Below, piece by piece: positions 52,087 through 60,869 of a stretch of DNA of 64,000 bases. A model generated the notes under the pieces. The model was not told where the DNA came from. It made no database searches and was given only the letters and a program-made list of their open reading frames with translations. The stretch is taken from the NCBI RefSeq assembly GCF_006385875.1, contig NZ_VFSU01000019.1:62001-126000 (forward strand), read 5' to 3'. Made by a program: the position numbers and the translations under genes. Every line of letters begins with the position of its first letter. The stretch's first letter is position 1. Source of the DNA: Sandaracinobacter neustonicus. Lineage in GTDB: Bacteria; Pseudomonadota; Alphaproteobacteria; Sphingomonadales; Sphingomonadaceae.

Positions 52087-52116
52087 CGCGCGTGTCCCAC
52101 CCACCTCTCCACCCGC

Positions 52117-52200
52117 CGCCCCGGACTTGATCCGGCGCCCCGCTTTTCGTCTCCCACGTTGCCGGAGAACAGCTGGCCCCCGGATCAAGTCCGGGGTGAC
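52117..52200. repeat. R4 palindromic repeat, inverted pair
   Basis: Right-facing CCCCGGACTTGATCCGG at 52119-52135 (last GG altered to CG) and left-facing CCCCGGATCAAGTCCGGGG ending in TGAC at 52200. The spacer includes GTTGCCGGAGAACAGCTGG, similar to that in the other pairs. Confidence 0.78.
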
Positions 52201-52230
52201 GGGTGTGGGTGTGGGGATGTCAGCGGATCA

Positions 52231-52421
52231 GGCCCGGCGGTGACACCCCCTCTCCATCTCTCCCCCTTGCAGGGGGAGAGCGCTCCGTAGCGCCGCAGGC
52301 AATCAAAGCGGATCACACGCACAACGCTTGAGTTCGGGTGCGACGCAAATGTTGAGGGGGCAGGGAAATCATTTCCTTGGCACGGGTTCCAAGGGCAAAG
52401 CCCTTGGCCGCCGGAGGCAAA
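52231..52421 (+). repeat. R1 dispersed intergenic element, copy E
   Basis: Nearly identical to copies B and C: GGCCCGGCGGTGACACCCCC, TCTCCATCTCTCCCCCTTGC, CGTAGCGCCGCAGGCAATC, GGATCACACGCAC, the GGGAAATCATTTCC stem, and GGGTTCCAAGGGCAAAGCCC with a GCCGGAGGCAAAA end. Confidence 0.8.
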
Positions 52422-52452
52422 ACCAACCACCACCGGCAAAACCCATCCACCC

Positions 52453-53130
52453 TCAACTACAACGCGTAGTCCCGGACCCGGTTGCCTTGGACGTGCAGCG
52501 CGCGCCGCCCGCAACGGTGATGTCGCCCGATCCGGTCACGCGCAGGTCGGCCGTTCCGGTCGCGCGGGCGTCGATGTCGCCGGAGCCGGTGGTGGTTGCG
52601 GTCAGCGTTTCGCAGGTGAGGCGGCTGGCGTCGATATCGCCGGAGCCGGTCACGGAGAGGCTACCGGTGCCGCAGCGCCCGGCCGCGCTGATGTCCCCGG
52701 AGCCGGAGATGGAGAGCGAGAGGGTCGGCGCGTTGACGGTGTGCAAATCCATCTCGCCCGATCCGCTGATCCGGCCCGCGAACGGCCCGTTCACCCGGTC
52801 CACATCGATATCGCCGGAGCCGCTGATCGTCGCTGCGTTGAGCGCCGGCACGGAAACGCGGACTTTCACCCCGTCGCGGCTGCTCCAGTTCCATTTGCCG
52901 GGCTTGGTGCCGATCAGCAGCCGCTTGCCGTCCACGCGGATGTCCATCCGGTCCAGATCGGCGTCTGCGCCGGTGGCCACCACAGAGGCCCGGCCGCCGG
53001 TCGTCACCGTGACGTCGGTGGAGCCGGCCAGCACGATCTCGCTGAAATCGGTCACGGGAAAACTGCGTTCAGCGGCAAAGGCGGGCGCAGATGCGGCAAG
53101 GGCAAGAATGAGGGCAAAAGAGGTGCGCAA
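52453..53130 (-). CDS. secreted DUF2807 (head-GIN/auto-transporter adhesin-like) protein
   Basis: A 225-residue exported protein (signal peptide MRTSFALILALAASAPAFA). The mature part is DUF2807: FSEIVLAGSTDVTVTTGG, then a repeated GSGDI/GSGEM turn (about seven copies, for example ISGSGDIDVDRV, ISGSGEMDLHTV, VTGSGDIDASRL, TTGSGDIDARAT), predicting a short right-handed beta-helix. Cysteines near the C-terminus (RCGTG, LTCET, ARCTS, TRCS) may form disulfides. Role is unknown; such proteins are periplasmic or surface-exposed. Confidence 0.85.
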   Translation of the reverse strand: MRTSFALILALAASAPAFAAERSFPVTDFSEIVLAGSTDVTVTTGGRASVVATGADADLDRMDIRVDGKRLLIGTKPGKWNWSSRDGVKVRVSVPALNAATISGSGDIDVDRVNGPFAGRISGSGEMDLHTVNAPTLSLSISGSGDISAAGRCGTGSLSVTGSGDIDASRLTCETLTATTTGSGDIDARATGTADLRVTGSGDITVAGGARCTSKATGSGTTRCS

Positions 53131-53215
53131 AGGAAAACTCCCCGGAAGCGTGGTCCCTCTCTCGCCAGCCCTTTAGGCCAGCCGAAAGCGCGGCGCAACC
53201 GCCCAAAATCCTCCC

Positions 53216-53260
53216 CTGAAAGGGGAGGTGGCTCGAAGGGCCGGAGGGGTGACAAACCGA
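53216..53260. repeat. short GC-rich hairpin repeat (R2-related)
   Basis: CTCCCCTGAAAGGGGAG followed by GTGGCTCGAAGGGCCGGAGG. The hairpin half resembles the start of R2 but the downstream part differs, so it may be a separate minor family. It lies between the DUF2807 start and the carD terminator. Confidence 0.45.
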
Positions 53261-53278
53261 CCGCCAAATCCACAACGC

Positions 53279-53315
53279 AAAAAAACCGCGGGCCGGTGCC
53301 AAGGCACCAGCCCGC
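53279..53315 (-). terminator. rho-independent terminator of carD
   Basis: On the minus strand a two-part stem (GCGGGC / GCCCGC and GGTGCC / GGCACC) is followed by seven T residues. It lies about 35 bases downstream of the carD stop and is the most canonical terminator in the window. Confidence 0.82.
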
Positions 53316-53350
53316 AGCTTTCATCCCGCAATCGGTCAGGCCAGAACGGC

Positions 53351-53851
53351 TTACGCCGCCTTCAGCACATCCTCGATCTCGCGCTGGGCGGCCGGTTCGT
53401 CGATGTTCTTCATCGCCGCCACTTCCCGCGCCAGACGGCTGATCGCCGCTTCGAAAATCTGCCGCTCGGAATAGCTTTGTTCCGGCTGATCTTCGGCGCG
53501 GTGCAGATCGCGCACCACTTCGGCGATGGACACCAGATCGCCCGAGTTGATCTTGGCTTCATATTCCTGCGCCCGGCGCGACCACATGATGCGCTTGATC
53601 TTCGGCTTGCCCTTCAGCGTCAGCAGCGCGTCTTTCAGCGTCGCTTCGCTGGACAGCTTGCGCATGCCAACGCCTTCGGCCTTGTTCGTCGGAACCTTCA
53701 GCGTCATCCGCTCCTTGTCGAAGCGGAGAACGTAAAGCTCCAGCCTCGCACCGGCGATTTCGCTCGCCTCGATTTCAATCACCCGACCAACGCCGTGCTT
53801 GGGATACACGACATTGTCACCCACCTGGAAGCTGAGTGCCTTGGCTGCCAT
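53351..53851 (-). CDS. carD: CarD-family transcriptional regulator (CdnL/CarD)
   Basis: A 166-residue RNA-polymerase-binding regulator. The N-terminal RID/Tudor-like domain reads FQVGDNVVYPKHGVGRVIEIEASEIAG...LELYVLRF and binds the RNA polymerase beta subunit. The helical C-terminal domain includes MWSRRAQEYEAKINSGDLVSIAEVVRDLHR. In Caulobacter and related alphaproteobacteria it stabilises open complexes at growth-related promoters. The ATG at 53851 gives the standard MAAKALSFQVG start. A perfect terminator follows. Confidence 0.92.
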   Translation of the reverse strand: MAAKALSFQVGDNVVYPKHGVGRVIEIEASEIAGARLELYVLRFDKERMTLKVPTNKAEGVGMRKLSSEATLKDALLTLKGKPKIKRIMWSRRAQEYEAKINSGDLVSIAEVVRDLHRAEDQPEQSYSERQIFEAAISRLAREVAAMKNIDEPAAQREIEDVLKAA

Positions 53852-54276
53852 ATCGACTACTGTCCTTTCCTCGGCGAGAAACCAGCCATTACCCCGGCCA
53901 CCGGCATCCGCGGATGCGACGGAAACCTGCCGGGCGAGTCGCGAAAGGAAAGATTCGCAGACAGCTTCGCCGGATGGCAGGTCAGGCATGGAATAGAGCC
54001 GGTCTCGCGCGACATCATCATGATCGTGGCGACGAACCCTGCAAGACCGGCGGGCCCGTTCGCCAGTTGGCGACACTCGGATCGCTGAAGCAGTGGGTCT
54101 ATTCCGCATCAGGTGCCGACCCCTTCTGGTCGTCCTGCGGACAATGCGCGCCAGCGCCTGACTCCGGCTTTCAAGCTTTCCGAGGCCCTAGGCCATAGCA
54201 GAAATATGACATCAATTCTACCCTGAAGGCCCCTCCTGACGTCAAATCAGGCCTGTTCAGGGGTAAAATTCCGCAA
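53852..54276. other. intergenic region between carD and recA
   Basis: This 425-base stretch lies upstream of carD (same strand as recA). Longer readings extending CarD into it do not match the family and were rejected. Besides the recA 3' hairpin (54221-54262) nothing was recognised. The carD promoter must lie here. Confidence 0.5.
54221..54262 (-). terminator. hairpin downstream of recA
   Basis: An outer stem CCCTGAA / TTCAGGG and an inner CCTGA / TCAGG stem begin 14 bases past the recA stop. Only a few Ts follow on the minus strand, so termination strength is uncertain. Confidence 0.5.
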
Positions 54277-55302
54277 TTACACGTCATCTTCCGGGTCCGG
54301 GCCGGCCATCAGCGCATCCGAAACACCCGCAGAGTTCGCCCGGATCGCCGAGTCGATCCGCGCGGCCATCTCTGGATTTTCCGTTAAGAACTTCTTCGCA
54401 TTCTCCCGGCCCTGCCCGATCCGCGTGCTGTCATAGCTGAACCACGCGCCGGACTTGTCCACCAGCCCGGCCTTCACGCCCAGATCGAGGATTTCGCCCA
54501 CCTTGGAAATGCCGCTGCCATACATGATGTCGAACTCGACCTGCCGGAACGGCGGTGCCACCTTGTTCTTCACCACCTTCACCCGCGTGGTGTTGCCGAT
54601 GATGTCCTCGCGGTCCTTGATCTGCCCCGTCCGCCGGATATCCAGCCGCACGGAGGCATAGAATTTCAGCGCATTGCCGCCCGTCGTCGTCTCCGGATTG
54701 CCATACATCACGCCAATCTTCATCCGTACCTGGTTGATGAAGATGACGATGCAGCGGCTGCGGGAAATGGAGCCGGTCAGCTTCCTGAGCGCCTGGCTCA
54801 TCAGCCGCGCCTGCAAGCCCACATGGCTGTCGCCCATCTCGCCTTCGATTTCCGCGCGCGGCACCAGCGCCGCCACCGAATCCACCACCAGCACGTCGAT
54901 CGCGTTCGATCGCACCAGCGTGTCGGTGATCTCCAGCGCCTGCTCACCGGTGTCCGGCTGGGAGACGATCAGATTGTCGGTGTCCACCCCCAGCTTCTTG
55001 GCATAGATCGGGTCCAGCGCATGTTCGGCGTCCACAAAGGCCGCAACGCCGCCCGCCTTTTGCGCTTCGGCGATCACATGCAGCGCCAGCGTCGTCTTGC
55101 CGCTCGATTCAGGTCCGTAAATCTCGATCACCCGGCCCCGGGGAAGCCCGCCGATGCCCAGCGCGATGTCCAGCCCCAGCGAACCTGTGGAGATGGATTC
55201 GATCTCCAGCGTCTCGCGCTGCCCCAGCTTCATGGCAGAGCCCTTGCCGAAGGCCCGGTCGATCTGCGCCAGTGCCGCTTCGAGCGCCTTTTCCCTGTCC
55301 AT
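54277..55302 (-). CDS. recA: recombinase RecA
   Basis: A 341-residue DNA recombinase and LexA co-protease. Walker [10 protein letters not shown] is at 63-71, Walker [13 protein letters not shown] is near 140 (here [12 protein letters not shown]). Loop L1 is [22 protein letters not shown] and L2 is [29 protein letters not shown]. The C-terminus ends in acidic GPDPEDDV as usual. AAGGGA lies five bases from the ATG, giving start [22 protein letters not shown] likely SOS box is 82 bases upstream. It is followed on the same strand by nothing until the carD spacer. Confidence 0.97.
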   Translation of the reverse strand: MDREKALEAALAQIDRAFGKGSAMKLGQRETLEIESISTGSLGLDIALGIGGLPRGRVIEIYGPESSGKTTLALHVIAEAQKAGGVAAFVDAEHALDPIYAKKLGVDTDNLIVSQPDTGEQALEITDTLVRSNAIDVLVVDSVAALVPRAEIEGEMGDSHVGLQARLMSQALRKLTGSISRSRCIVIFINQVRMKIGVMYGNPETTTGGNALKFYASVRLDIRRTGQIKDREDIIGNTTRVKVVKNKVAPPFRQVEFDIMYGSGISKVGEILDLGVKAGLVDKSGAWFSYDSTRIGQGRENAKKFLTENPEMAARIDSAIRANSAGVSDALMAGPDPEDDV

Positions 55303-55383
55303 GCGAATCCCTTGTTCTCAAATGCCCCAGCGGGCAAAGACCCCGTCACCTGCTAGCCGCGCAAGCGCCGCCGCGCAAGCTTC

Positions 55384-55398
55384 GTACCTGTTTTGTTC
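55384..55398. promoter_or_regulatory. alphaproteobacterial SOS (LexA) box upstream of recA
   Basis: GTACCTGTTTTGTTC fits the alphaproteobacterial LexA pattern GTTC-N7-GTTC with one mismatch (A for T in the first half). It lies 82 bases before the recA start, where LexA control is expected. Confidence 0.6.
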
Positions 55399-55428
55399 TT
55401 GCTCCGCAAGCAGCTTGCACGCCGCTTT

Positions 55429-56547
55429 TCAAACCAGTTCGCGCAACCGCTCGCCAAGTGTCCGCACGGTATAGGGTTTGGGCAGATATCCCACCCCCAG
55501 CCCCGGCACGGCCGCCCGCGCGCCTTCATCCGCATAGCCCGATGTCAGCAGCACCGGCAGCCCCGGCCACAGCTCGCGCGCGGCACTCGTCAACCCGATC
55601 CCGTCCAGCCCCGGCATGCGAATGTCAGACACCATCACCGCAGGCCGCTCGGCTGCCAGCCGCTTCAGCGCCGCCTCGCCGTCCGCCGCCTGCCGCACCC
55701 GCCAGCCCAGCCGCTCCAGCCCGCGCGCGACGGACATGCGCAGCATCAGCTCATCCTCCACCAGCAGCAACAGCCGCCCGGCGGGCTGCACCGGCGCGGC
55801 AGCCGCCTCCACCGCCTCCGACACTTCCGGTAGATAAACCGCGAAACGCGCGCCCTTCGCCGAAGGTTCCAGCAGCAGGAAACCGCCCGATTGCTTCACC
55901 AGCCCGAAGGCACTGGAAAGCCCCAGCCCCTGCCCCTTCGGCCGGGTGGTGAAATAAGGCTCAAAAATCCGCGCCGCCACCGCGCCGTCCACCCCCGGCC
56001 CGTCATCGCTCACGCTCAGCACGCCATAGGAAACGGCGGGCATGAAGGCCCGCCCGGCCTCCGGCCGCTCGCCCGCACCGATCCGCGCCGCCGCCAGTTC
56101 GATCCGCCCCCGCCCGCGCGTTTCCAAGATGGCGTCACGCGCGTTCAGCACCAGATTCACCAGCACCCGCTCCAGCGCCGTCGAATCCACCCGCACCCGC
56201 ACAGCGGCTCCGCGCCGCACGGCCAGCGCCACCTTCGGCCCCGTCAGCGCAGAGAGCACGGGGGCCATCTGCTCCAGCAACTCGCCCAGATCGGCCACTG
56301 CCGGGTTCAGCATGTCCTGCCGGGAAAAGGCCAGAATCTGCCGCACCAGCTCGCTCGCCTTCACCGCCTGATCGACGATGGCGGACAGATCGCGCACCTC
56401 CTCGGCCCCCGCCGCCCGCGCGTGCAGCAGCTCCGCCGTGGTGACGATACCACCCAGCATATTGTTCAGATCATGCGCCAATCCAGCCGCCAGCAAGCCC
56501 ACCGCCTGCGTGCGCACAACCCCGTTCGAACCCGCAACCCCAGACAT
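55429..56547 (-). CDS. hybrid histidine kinase without sensor domain (CckA-like C-terminal half)
   Basis: A 372-residue soluble protein with phosphoacceptor H25 (LAAGLAHDLNNMLGGI), HATPase motifs NLVLNARDAI (N box), DDGPGV (G1) and GQGLGLSSAFGLVKQSGG (G2), and a C-terminal receiver domain with D308 (VMVSDIRMPGLDG). The catalytic arrangement matches CckA-type hybrid kinases, but there are no membrane helices or PAS domains. It may be regulated by protein contact or phosphate from another kinase. The ATG at 56547 was chosen; a GTG at 56589 is an alternative. It lies next to recA. Confidence 0.85.
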   Translation of the reverse strand: MSGVAGSNGVVRTQAVGLLAAGLAHDLNNMLGGIVTTAELLHARAAGAEEVRDLSAIVDQAVKASELVRQILAFSRQDMLNPAVADLGELLEQMAPVLSALTGPKVALAVRRGAAVRVRVDSTALERVLVNLVLNARDAILETRGRGRIELAAARIGAGERPEAGRAFMPAVSYGVLSVSDDGPGVDGAVAARIFEPYFTTRPKGQGLGLSSAFGLVKQSGGFLLLEPSAKGARFAVYLPEVSEAVEAAAAPVQPAGRLLLLVEDELMLRMSVARGLERLGWRVRQAADGEAALKRLAAERPAVMVSDIRMPGLDGIGLTSAARELWPGLPVLLTSGYADEGARAAVPGLGVGYLPKPYTVRTLGERLRELV

Positions 56548-56607
56548 AGCGACAGCCAAGACCTTCCCGGAAAGCCCCTGCCGTTCCACGGCCGCACCGC
56601 GTCTGGC

Positions 56608-57222
56608 TTAAGTGCGCCCCGCGCCCAGCCCGGCCGGCTGCCCGTCCCGCGCGGCCCTTATCCGCTTGCGCCGGTTCCAGCGCTGGCCCACCCACAGCCG
56701 CCAGCCCAGATGCACGCTCATCCAGCCGGCGGCCGCCCCCACCACGGCGAAGATCAGCAGCCCCACATAGGTCGGCCCGGCCAGATTCACCGTCCAGCCG
56801 ATCGCCTGCTCCAGCCTGCCCGCACCCGGTGCCAGGCGGAACAAGGTATCATTCTGCATACCGATGGCCTGCTTCCCCACGATGAAGGCCATCACCCAGA
56901 TAAAGGGCATGGTCAGCGGGTTGGTGATGAAGGTGGCAGCGGCAGCCACCGGCAGATTGGCGCGCGCGGCCACCGCGAACACGGCCGCGAACGGAGTCTG
57001 TGCCATCGGCACCGCGAATCCGGCGAACAGCCCCAGCGCGGTGCCGCGCGCCACGCCGCGCCGGTTGAAACGCCACACCAGCGGCGATGACAGGTGCCGG
57101 GCAAAGGGACGCAGGTAGCGATTCGCTTCCAGCTCCTCCCGCTTCGGCAACTTCAACCACCCCGGCACCGGAACAACTCCCCTTGGATTCGGCGCGATGC
57201 AGTTTTCGCGCGCGGCAGCCAT
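56608..57222 (-). CDS. DUF2062 membrane protein
   Basis: A 204-residue protein of the DUF2062 family with three or four membrane helices (VARGTALGLFAGFAVPMAQTPFAAVFAVAARANLP; AATFITNPLTMPFIWVMAFIVGKQAIG; GPTYVGLLIFAVVGAAAGWMSVHLGW). The tail is basic (RRKRIRAARDG). Family function is unknown. The ATG at 57222 may be upstream of the true start, since homologues tend to begin nearer KREELEANRYLRPFA. It lies between smpB and the hybrid kinase on the same strand. Confidence 0.82.
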   Translation of the reverse strand: MAAARENCIAPNPRGVVPVPGWLKLPKREELEANRYLRPFARHLSSPLVWRFNRRGVARGTALGLFAGFAVPMAQTPFAAVFAVAARANLPVAAAATFITNPLTMPFIWVMAFIVGKQAIGMQNDTLFRLAPGAGRLEQAIGWTVNLAGPTYVGLLIFAVVGAAAGWMSVHLGWRLWVGQRWNRRKRIRAARDGQPAGLGAGRT

Positions 57223-57335
57223 TCAACCGCCATTGCGGCAAAGATGTGTCTGCGAAGGCTGAACCGCAACCGAACAGCCCCGGAAACCGGCGGAATGAGA
57301 CGAGAATTCGACGAAAGTCGCAGCTGGAAGGGCGT

Positions 57336-57815
57336 TCAGCCCCGTTCGCGCAGCAGGCGGCCCTGTTCGCGCTTCCAGTCCTTTTCCTTCTCGTGCGCGC
57401 GCTTGTCGTGCAGCTTGCGGCCCTTGGCGACGGCCAGTTCCACCTTCGCCCGGCCGCGCTCGTTGAAATACACGCTCAGGGGCACCAGCGTCATGCCCTG
57501 CCGGGCCACCGCGCCGTGCAGCTTCTCGATCTCTCGCGCGCGCAGCAGCAGCTTCCTCGGGCGCTTCGGCTCGTGGTTGTGGCGGTTGCCGTGGCTGAAC
57601 TCGGGGATGTTGGCGTTCACCAGCCACACCTCGCCATTCTTCACCTCGGCATAGCTTTCCGCGATCGAGCCTTCGCCAAAGCGCAGGCTTTTCACCTCTG
57701 TGCCGGTCAGGGCGATCCCGGCGTCGAGCACATCCTCGAAGCTATATTCATAGCGCGCGCGGCGGTTTTCAGCGACGGTCTTTACCTTCACCGTCTCATG
57801 TCTGGGGCGTGCCAT
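57336..57815 (-). CDS. smpB: SsrA-binding protein SmpB
   Basis: A 159-residue partner of tmRNA in trans-translation, rescuing stalled ribosomes. Conserved blocks are [74 protein letters not shown], and the basic C-terminal tail [29 protein letters not shown]. The start ATG shares its A with the dapA stop (TGATG at 57815), so translation is coupled. Confidence 0.96.
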   Translation of the reverse strand: MARPRHETVKVKTVAENRRARYEYSFEDVLDAGIALTGTEVKSLRFGEGSIAESYAEVKNGEVWLVNANIPEFSHGNRHNHEPKRPRKLLLRAREIEKLHGAVARQGMTLVPLSVYFNERGRAKVELAVAKGRKLHDKRAHEKEKDWKREQGRLLRERG

Positions 57816-58696
57816 CAGGGCGCAATACCCGCGTGCGCCAGCGCCGCATCCACAGCCGCCTTCGAAACCGCAGACGGCTCCACCACCGGCAACCGCGTGG
57901 TCGCTTCCATCCGCCCCAGCAGCGAAAGCGCATATTTGGTCGGCCCCGGCGAGGCATCGGTGAACAGCGCCCGGTGCAGCGGATACAGCTGATCCTGCAA
58001 CGCCAGCGCGGTCGCGAAATCGCCGTCCAGCGCCGCCTGCACCTGCTGCGCGTTCAGCGCGGGCGCGACATTGGCCGTCACCGAAATCGCCCCATGCCCG
58101 CCATGGGCGATGATCCCCAAACTCATATAGTCATTGCCGGACAGGATCAGGAAATCCCGCCCGCACTCCTGCCGGATCTGGCTGATCCGCTCGATATCGC
58201 CGGTCGATTCTTTCACGCCGATGATATTGGAATGATCGGCCAGTTCCGCCATCGTCTCCGTCGCCATGTCGATGCCGGAACGGCCGGGGATGTTGTAGAT
58301 CAGGATCGGCAGCGGCCCATGATCGGCCAGATGCCGGAAGTGCGCGATCAGCCCACGCTGCCCCGGCTTGTTGTAATAGGGGCAAACCACCAGCGCCACA
58401 TCGGCCCCGGCCTTCGCCGCCGATTGCATATGGTGCAGCGCCACGGCGGTGTCGTTCGAACCGCAGCCCGCGATCACCGGCACGCGCCCCTTCGCCGCCT
58501 TTACCGTCAGGCCGACCACATGGTCATGCTCCTCGATGGAGAGCGTCGCCGATTCGCCCGTGGTGCCGCAGGGCACCAGCCCGCCCGAGCCTTCGGAAAC
58601 CTGCCAGTCCACAAAGGCTTCGAACGCTTTTTCATCCACCCGCCCATCGCGAAACGGGGTGACAAGCGCAGGGATGGAGCCAGTGATGAGCGGCAT
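57815..58696 (-). CDS. dapA: 4-hydroxy-tetrahydrodipicolinate synthase
   Basis: A 293-residue (beta/alpha)8 aldolase that condenses pyruvate with aspartate semialdehyde in lysine and diaminopimelate synthesis. Motifs include [55 protein letters not shown] and the Schiff-base lysine in [17 protein letters not shown] lies nine bases from the ATG. It begins a leftward block dapA-smpB-DUF2062 and diverges from the transglycosylase gene over a 99-base spacer. Confidence 0.96.
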   Translation of the reverse strand: MPLITGSIPALVTPFRDGRVDEKAFEAFVDWQVSEGSGGLVPCGTTGESATLSIEEHDHVVGLTVKAAKGRVPVIAGCGSNDTAVALHHMQSAAKAGADVALVVCPYYNKPGQRGLIAHFRHLADHGPLPILIYNIPGRSGIDMATETMAELADHSNIIGVKESTGDIERISQIRQECGRDFLILSGNDYMSLGIIAHGGHGAISVTANVAPALNAQQVQAALDGDFATALALQDQLYPLHRALFTDASPGPTKYALSLLGRMEATTRLPVVEPSAVSKAAVDAALAHAGIAP

Positions 58697-58795
58697 GAAA
58701 TCAGGTCCTTGGAATGCGGCAATTCGCCTTGGCGTGCGGCAGGGTGACACCCACCGGCCTTGGCGCAATCGTCCGGCCTGCCTAAAGACTTCCCC

Positions 58796-60793
58796 ATGAC
58801 CCTGCAATATCGCCTGTCCGCCGCAATAGTTGCCGTGGCCGCAATCGCCGCCCCCGCGCTGGCACAATCCGATCCCGCCTCGCGCGCATGGCTCGCCCAA
58901 CAGTTCGCCAGTTACCGGGCCGGCTCCAGCATGGCCCCGCAAGGCGCGCCCACCCCGCTCGCCAACAGCCTCGCCACTTGGGAATGGCTCCGCCGCCCGG
59001 TGCCTGCGGGCGTGACCTATCCATTGTCTCTGCAATCGCAATGGCTTGCCGCACATCCCGGCTGGCCCGGCCACAGCGCCATCCGCCGCCGCGCCGAAAC
59101 GCAGGCCGCAGACCAGACGAAAGCGTCAGACGCCGAAGCGCTGGCCTATTTCCGCGCCGTGCCGCCCATCACCTCGGCCGGGCAGGCGCGCTACGCCCTC
59201 CTCCTCGCCGGCCCCGAGGCAGTTGCACAGGCCCGCGCCGCATGGGCACGCCCGTCCATCCCGCCGGAACTGGAAAGCGCCCTCCTCGCCCGCTTCGGCA
59301 GCAACTTCACCCGTGAAGACCATGCCGCGCGTGCCGATCAGCTGATCTGGGCCGGGCAAACCAGCGCCGCCGCCCGCCTCATCCCCTTCCTTGACGATGA
59401 AGCCCGCGCGCTGGCACAGGCCCGCATCGCGCTGCGCACGGGCGCGCCAGACGCAGAGGCACGCGCGGCGTCCGTCCCCGCCAAATACCGCCGCAACGCG
59501 GGCCTCACGCATGATCGCTCCATCTTCCTTGAACGGCAGGGCCGCCTCTCGGAAGCCGAAGCCCTGCTCGCCGCCGGAGATACGGACGCAGGCGCCACCG
59601 CGCCGGAAACATGGCTGGAACGCCGCCTCACGCTGGGCCGTGCGGCCATGCGCCGGGGCGATCACCAAACCGCCTATCGCATCCTCGCCAACCACAAGGC
59701 CGTCGCGCCCGGCGTGAATCCGGCCAGCCTCCCCCTTTCCGTCCGCGTGGACTTGTCGGATACGGACTGGCTGGCGGGCTGGCTGGAACTCAGGAAGCTG
59801 GGCCGTCCCGAACATGCGCGGGAGCATTTCACCCGCTTCAACGCCGCTGTCACCACCCCCATCAGCCAGACGCGCGGCGATTACTGGCTGGGCCGCGCCG
59901 AAAAGGCCGCCGGCAACCCGGCAGCCGCCACGGCCGCCTTCGAACGCGCCGCCCGCCACAGCGATTATTACTACGGCCAGCTCGCGGCAGAGGAACTGGG
60001 CCGCACGCCCGCCCTCCCCATGGTCCCGCGCATCACCCCCACCGCGGCAGACCGGCAGAAAGCCGAAGGCTCCTCGCTCGGCCGCGCCCTGCAACTGCTG
60101 ATCGATGCCGGAGAGGCAGAGCGCGCCTCCCTGTTCACCCGCGCGCTGGCAGACAGCCTGACCACCCCAGCCGAAGCCCGCGCGGCCGCCGAATATGGCC
60201 AGCGCATCAACCGCCCCGATCTCGGCGTCTGGACATGGAAGGCCGCCCGCCCGCGCGGAGACCTCGCCACCTTCGATCTCGCCTACCCGCGCCTGCCCGC
60301 CAGTTCGCCCGTGCCCTCGCAGGACTGGATCATCAGCCACGCCATCGCCCGGCAGGAATCGAGCTTCGATCGCACCGCGCTGTCCTCCGCAGGCGCGCGC
60401 GGGCTGATGCAGCTGATGCCCGCCACCGCACAGGACGTCGCCCGCAGGCTGGGCCTCCCCTACAATGCCCAGCGCCTGTTCGACGATCCGGCCTACAATG
60501 TCACGCTGGGCAGCGATTACATCCGCCTCAGGCGGGACAATTTCTCGAACGCCGCCATGGCCATCGCCGCCTATAACGCAGGCGCGGGCAACGTCCGCAA
60601 ATGGCTGACAATGAACGGCGATCCGCGCGGTGGCACCACCAACGACCTGATCGACTGGGTCGAGATGATCCCCATCACCGAAACCCGCAACTATGTGCAG
60701 CGCGTCACGGAAAACGCCGTCGTCTATTCGCTGCTGGAGCCCACGCGGCAGGGCGCACAACCCCGAGCCTCGCAATGGCTGAAAAACCCCTGA
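58796..60793 (+). CDS. soluble lytic murein transglycosylase (Slt70-like)
   Basis: A 665-residue periplasmic enzyme that cuts peptidoglycan between MurNAc and GlcNAc. The signal peptide is MTLQYRLSAAIVAVAAIAAPALA. A long alpha-superhelical U-domain (about 30-490) precedes the catalytic SLT domain with E521 (ISHAIARQESSFDRTALSSAGARGLMQLMP) and AAYNAGAGNVRKWL. The ATG at 58796 gives the signal peptide. The 3' gap to greB (76 bases) contains an R4 palindrome. Confidence 0.92.
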   Translation: MTLQYRLSAAIVAVAAIAAPALAQSDPASRAWLAQQFASYRAGSSMAPQGAPTPLANSLATWEWLRRPVPAGVTYPLSLQSQWLAAHPGWPGHSAIRRRAETQAADQTKASDAEALAYFRAVPPITSAGQARYALLLAGPEAVAQARAAWARPSIPPELESALLARFGSNFTREDHAARADQLIWAGQTSAAARLIPFLDDEARALAQARIALRTGAPDAEARAASVPAKYRRNAGLTHDRSIFLERQGRLSEAEALLAAGDTDAGATAPETWLERRLTLGRAAMRRGDHQTAYRILANHKAVAPGVNPASLPLSVRVDLSDTDWLAGWLELRKLGRPEHAREHFTRFNAAVTTPISQTRGDYWLGRAEKAAGNPAAATAAFERAARHSDYYYGQLAAEELGRTPALPMVPRITPTAADRQKAEGSSLGRALQLLIDAGEAERASLFTRALADSLTTPAEARAAAEYGQRINRPDLGVWTWKAARPRGDLATFDLAYPRLPASSPVPSQDWIISHAIARQESSFDRTALSSAGARGLMQLMPATAQDVARRLGLPYNAQRLFDDPAYNVTLGSDYIRLRRDNFSNAAMAIAAYNAGAGNVRKWLTMNGDPRGGTTNDLIDWVEMIPITETRNYVQRVTENAVVYSLLEPTRQGAQPRASQWLKNP

Positions 60794-60821
60794 TCCGGCC
60801 CCGCCAGCCCCACCCCCAACC

Positions 60822-60850
60822 CGTCACCCCGGACTTGATCCGGGGTCCAG
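60822..60850. repeat. R4 palindromic repeat in slt-greB gap
   Basis: CACCCCGGACTTGATCCGGG with the following GTCCAGC tail, identical in core to the copy at 330. It lies just upstream of the greB ribosome binding region, within the only gap between slt and greB. Confidence 0.8.
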
Positions 60851-60869
60851 CTTCCTGTCTTGGCACCGC

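Larger units (their letters stand above)
51938..52452. repeat. intergenic repeat island 6 (R2, R4 pair, R1 copy E)
   Basis: A 515-base gene-free stretch. It starts with a GGCGGC-GCGC-GCCGCC palindrome just after mgtE (about 51952-51967), then R2 copy 3 (52004-52086), an inverted R4 pair (52117-52200) and R1 copy E (52231-52421). The order R2-R4-R1 parallels island 2 (R2-R3-R1) and island 1 (R4-R3-R1). Confidence 0.75.
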
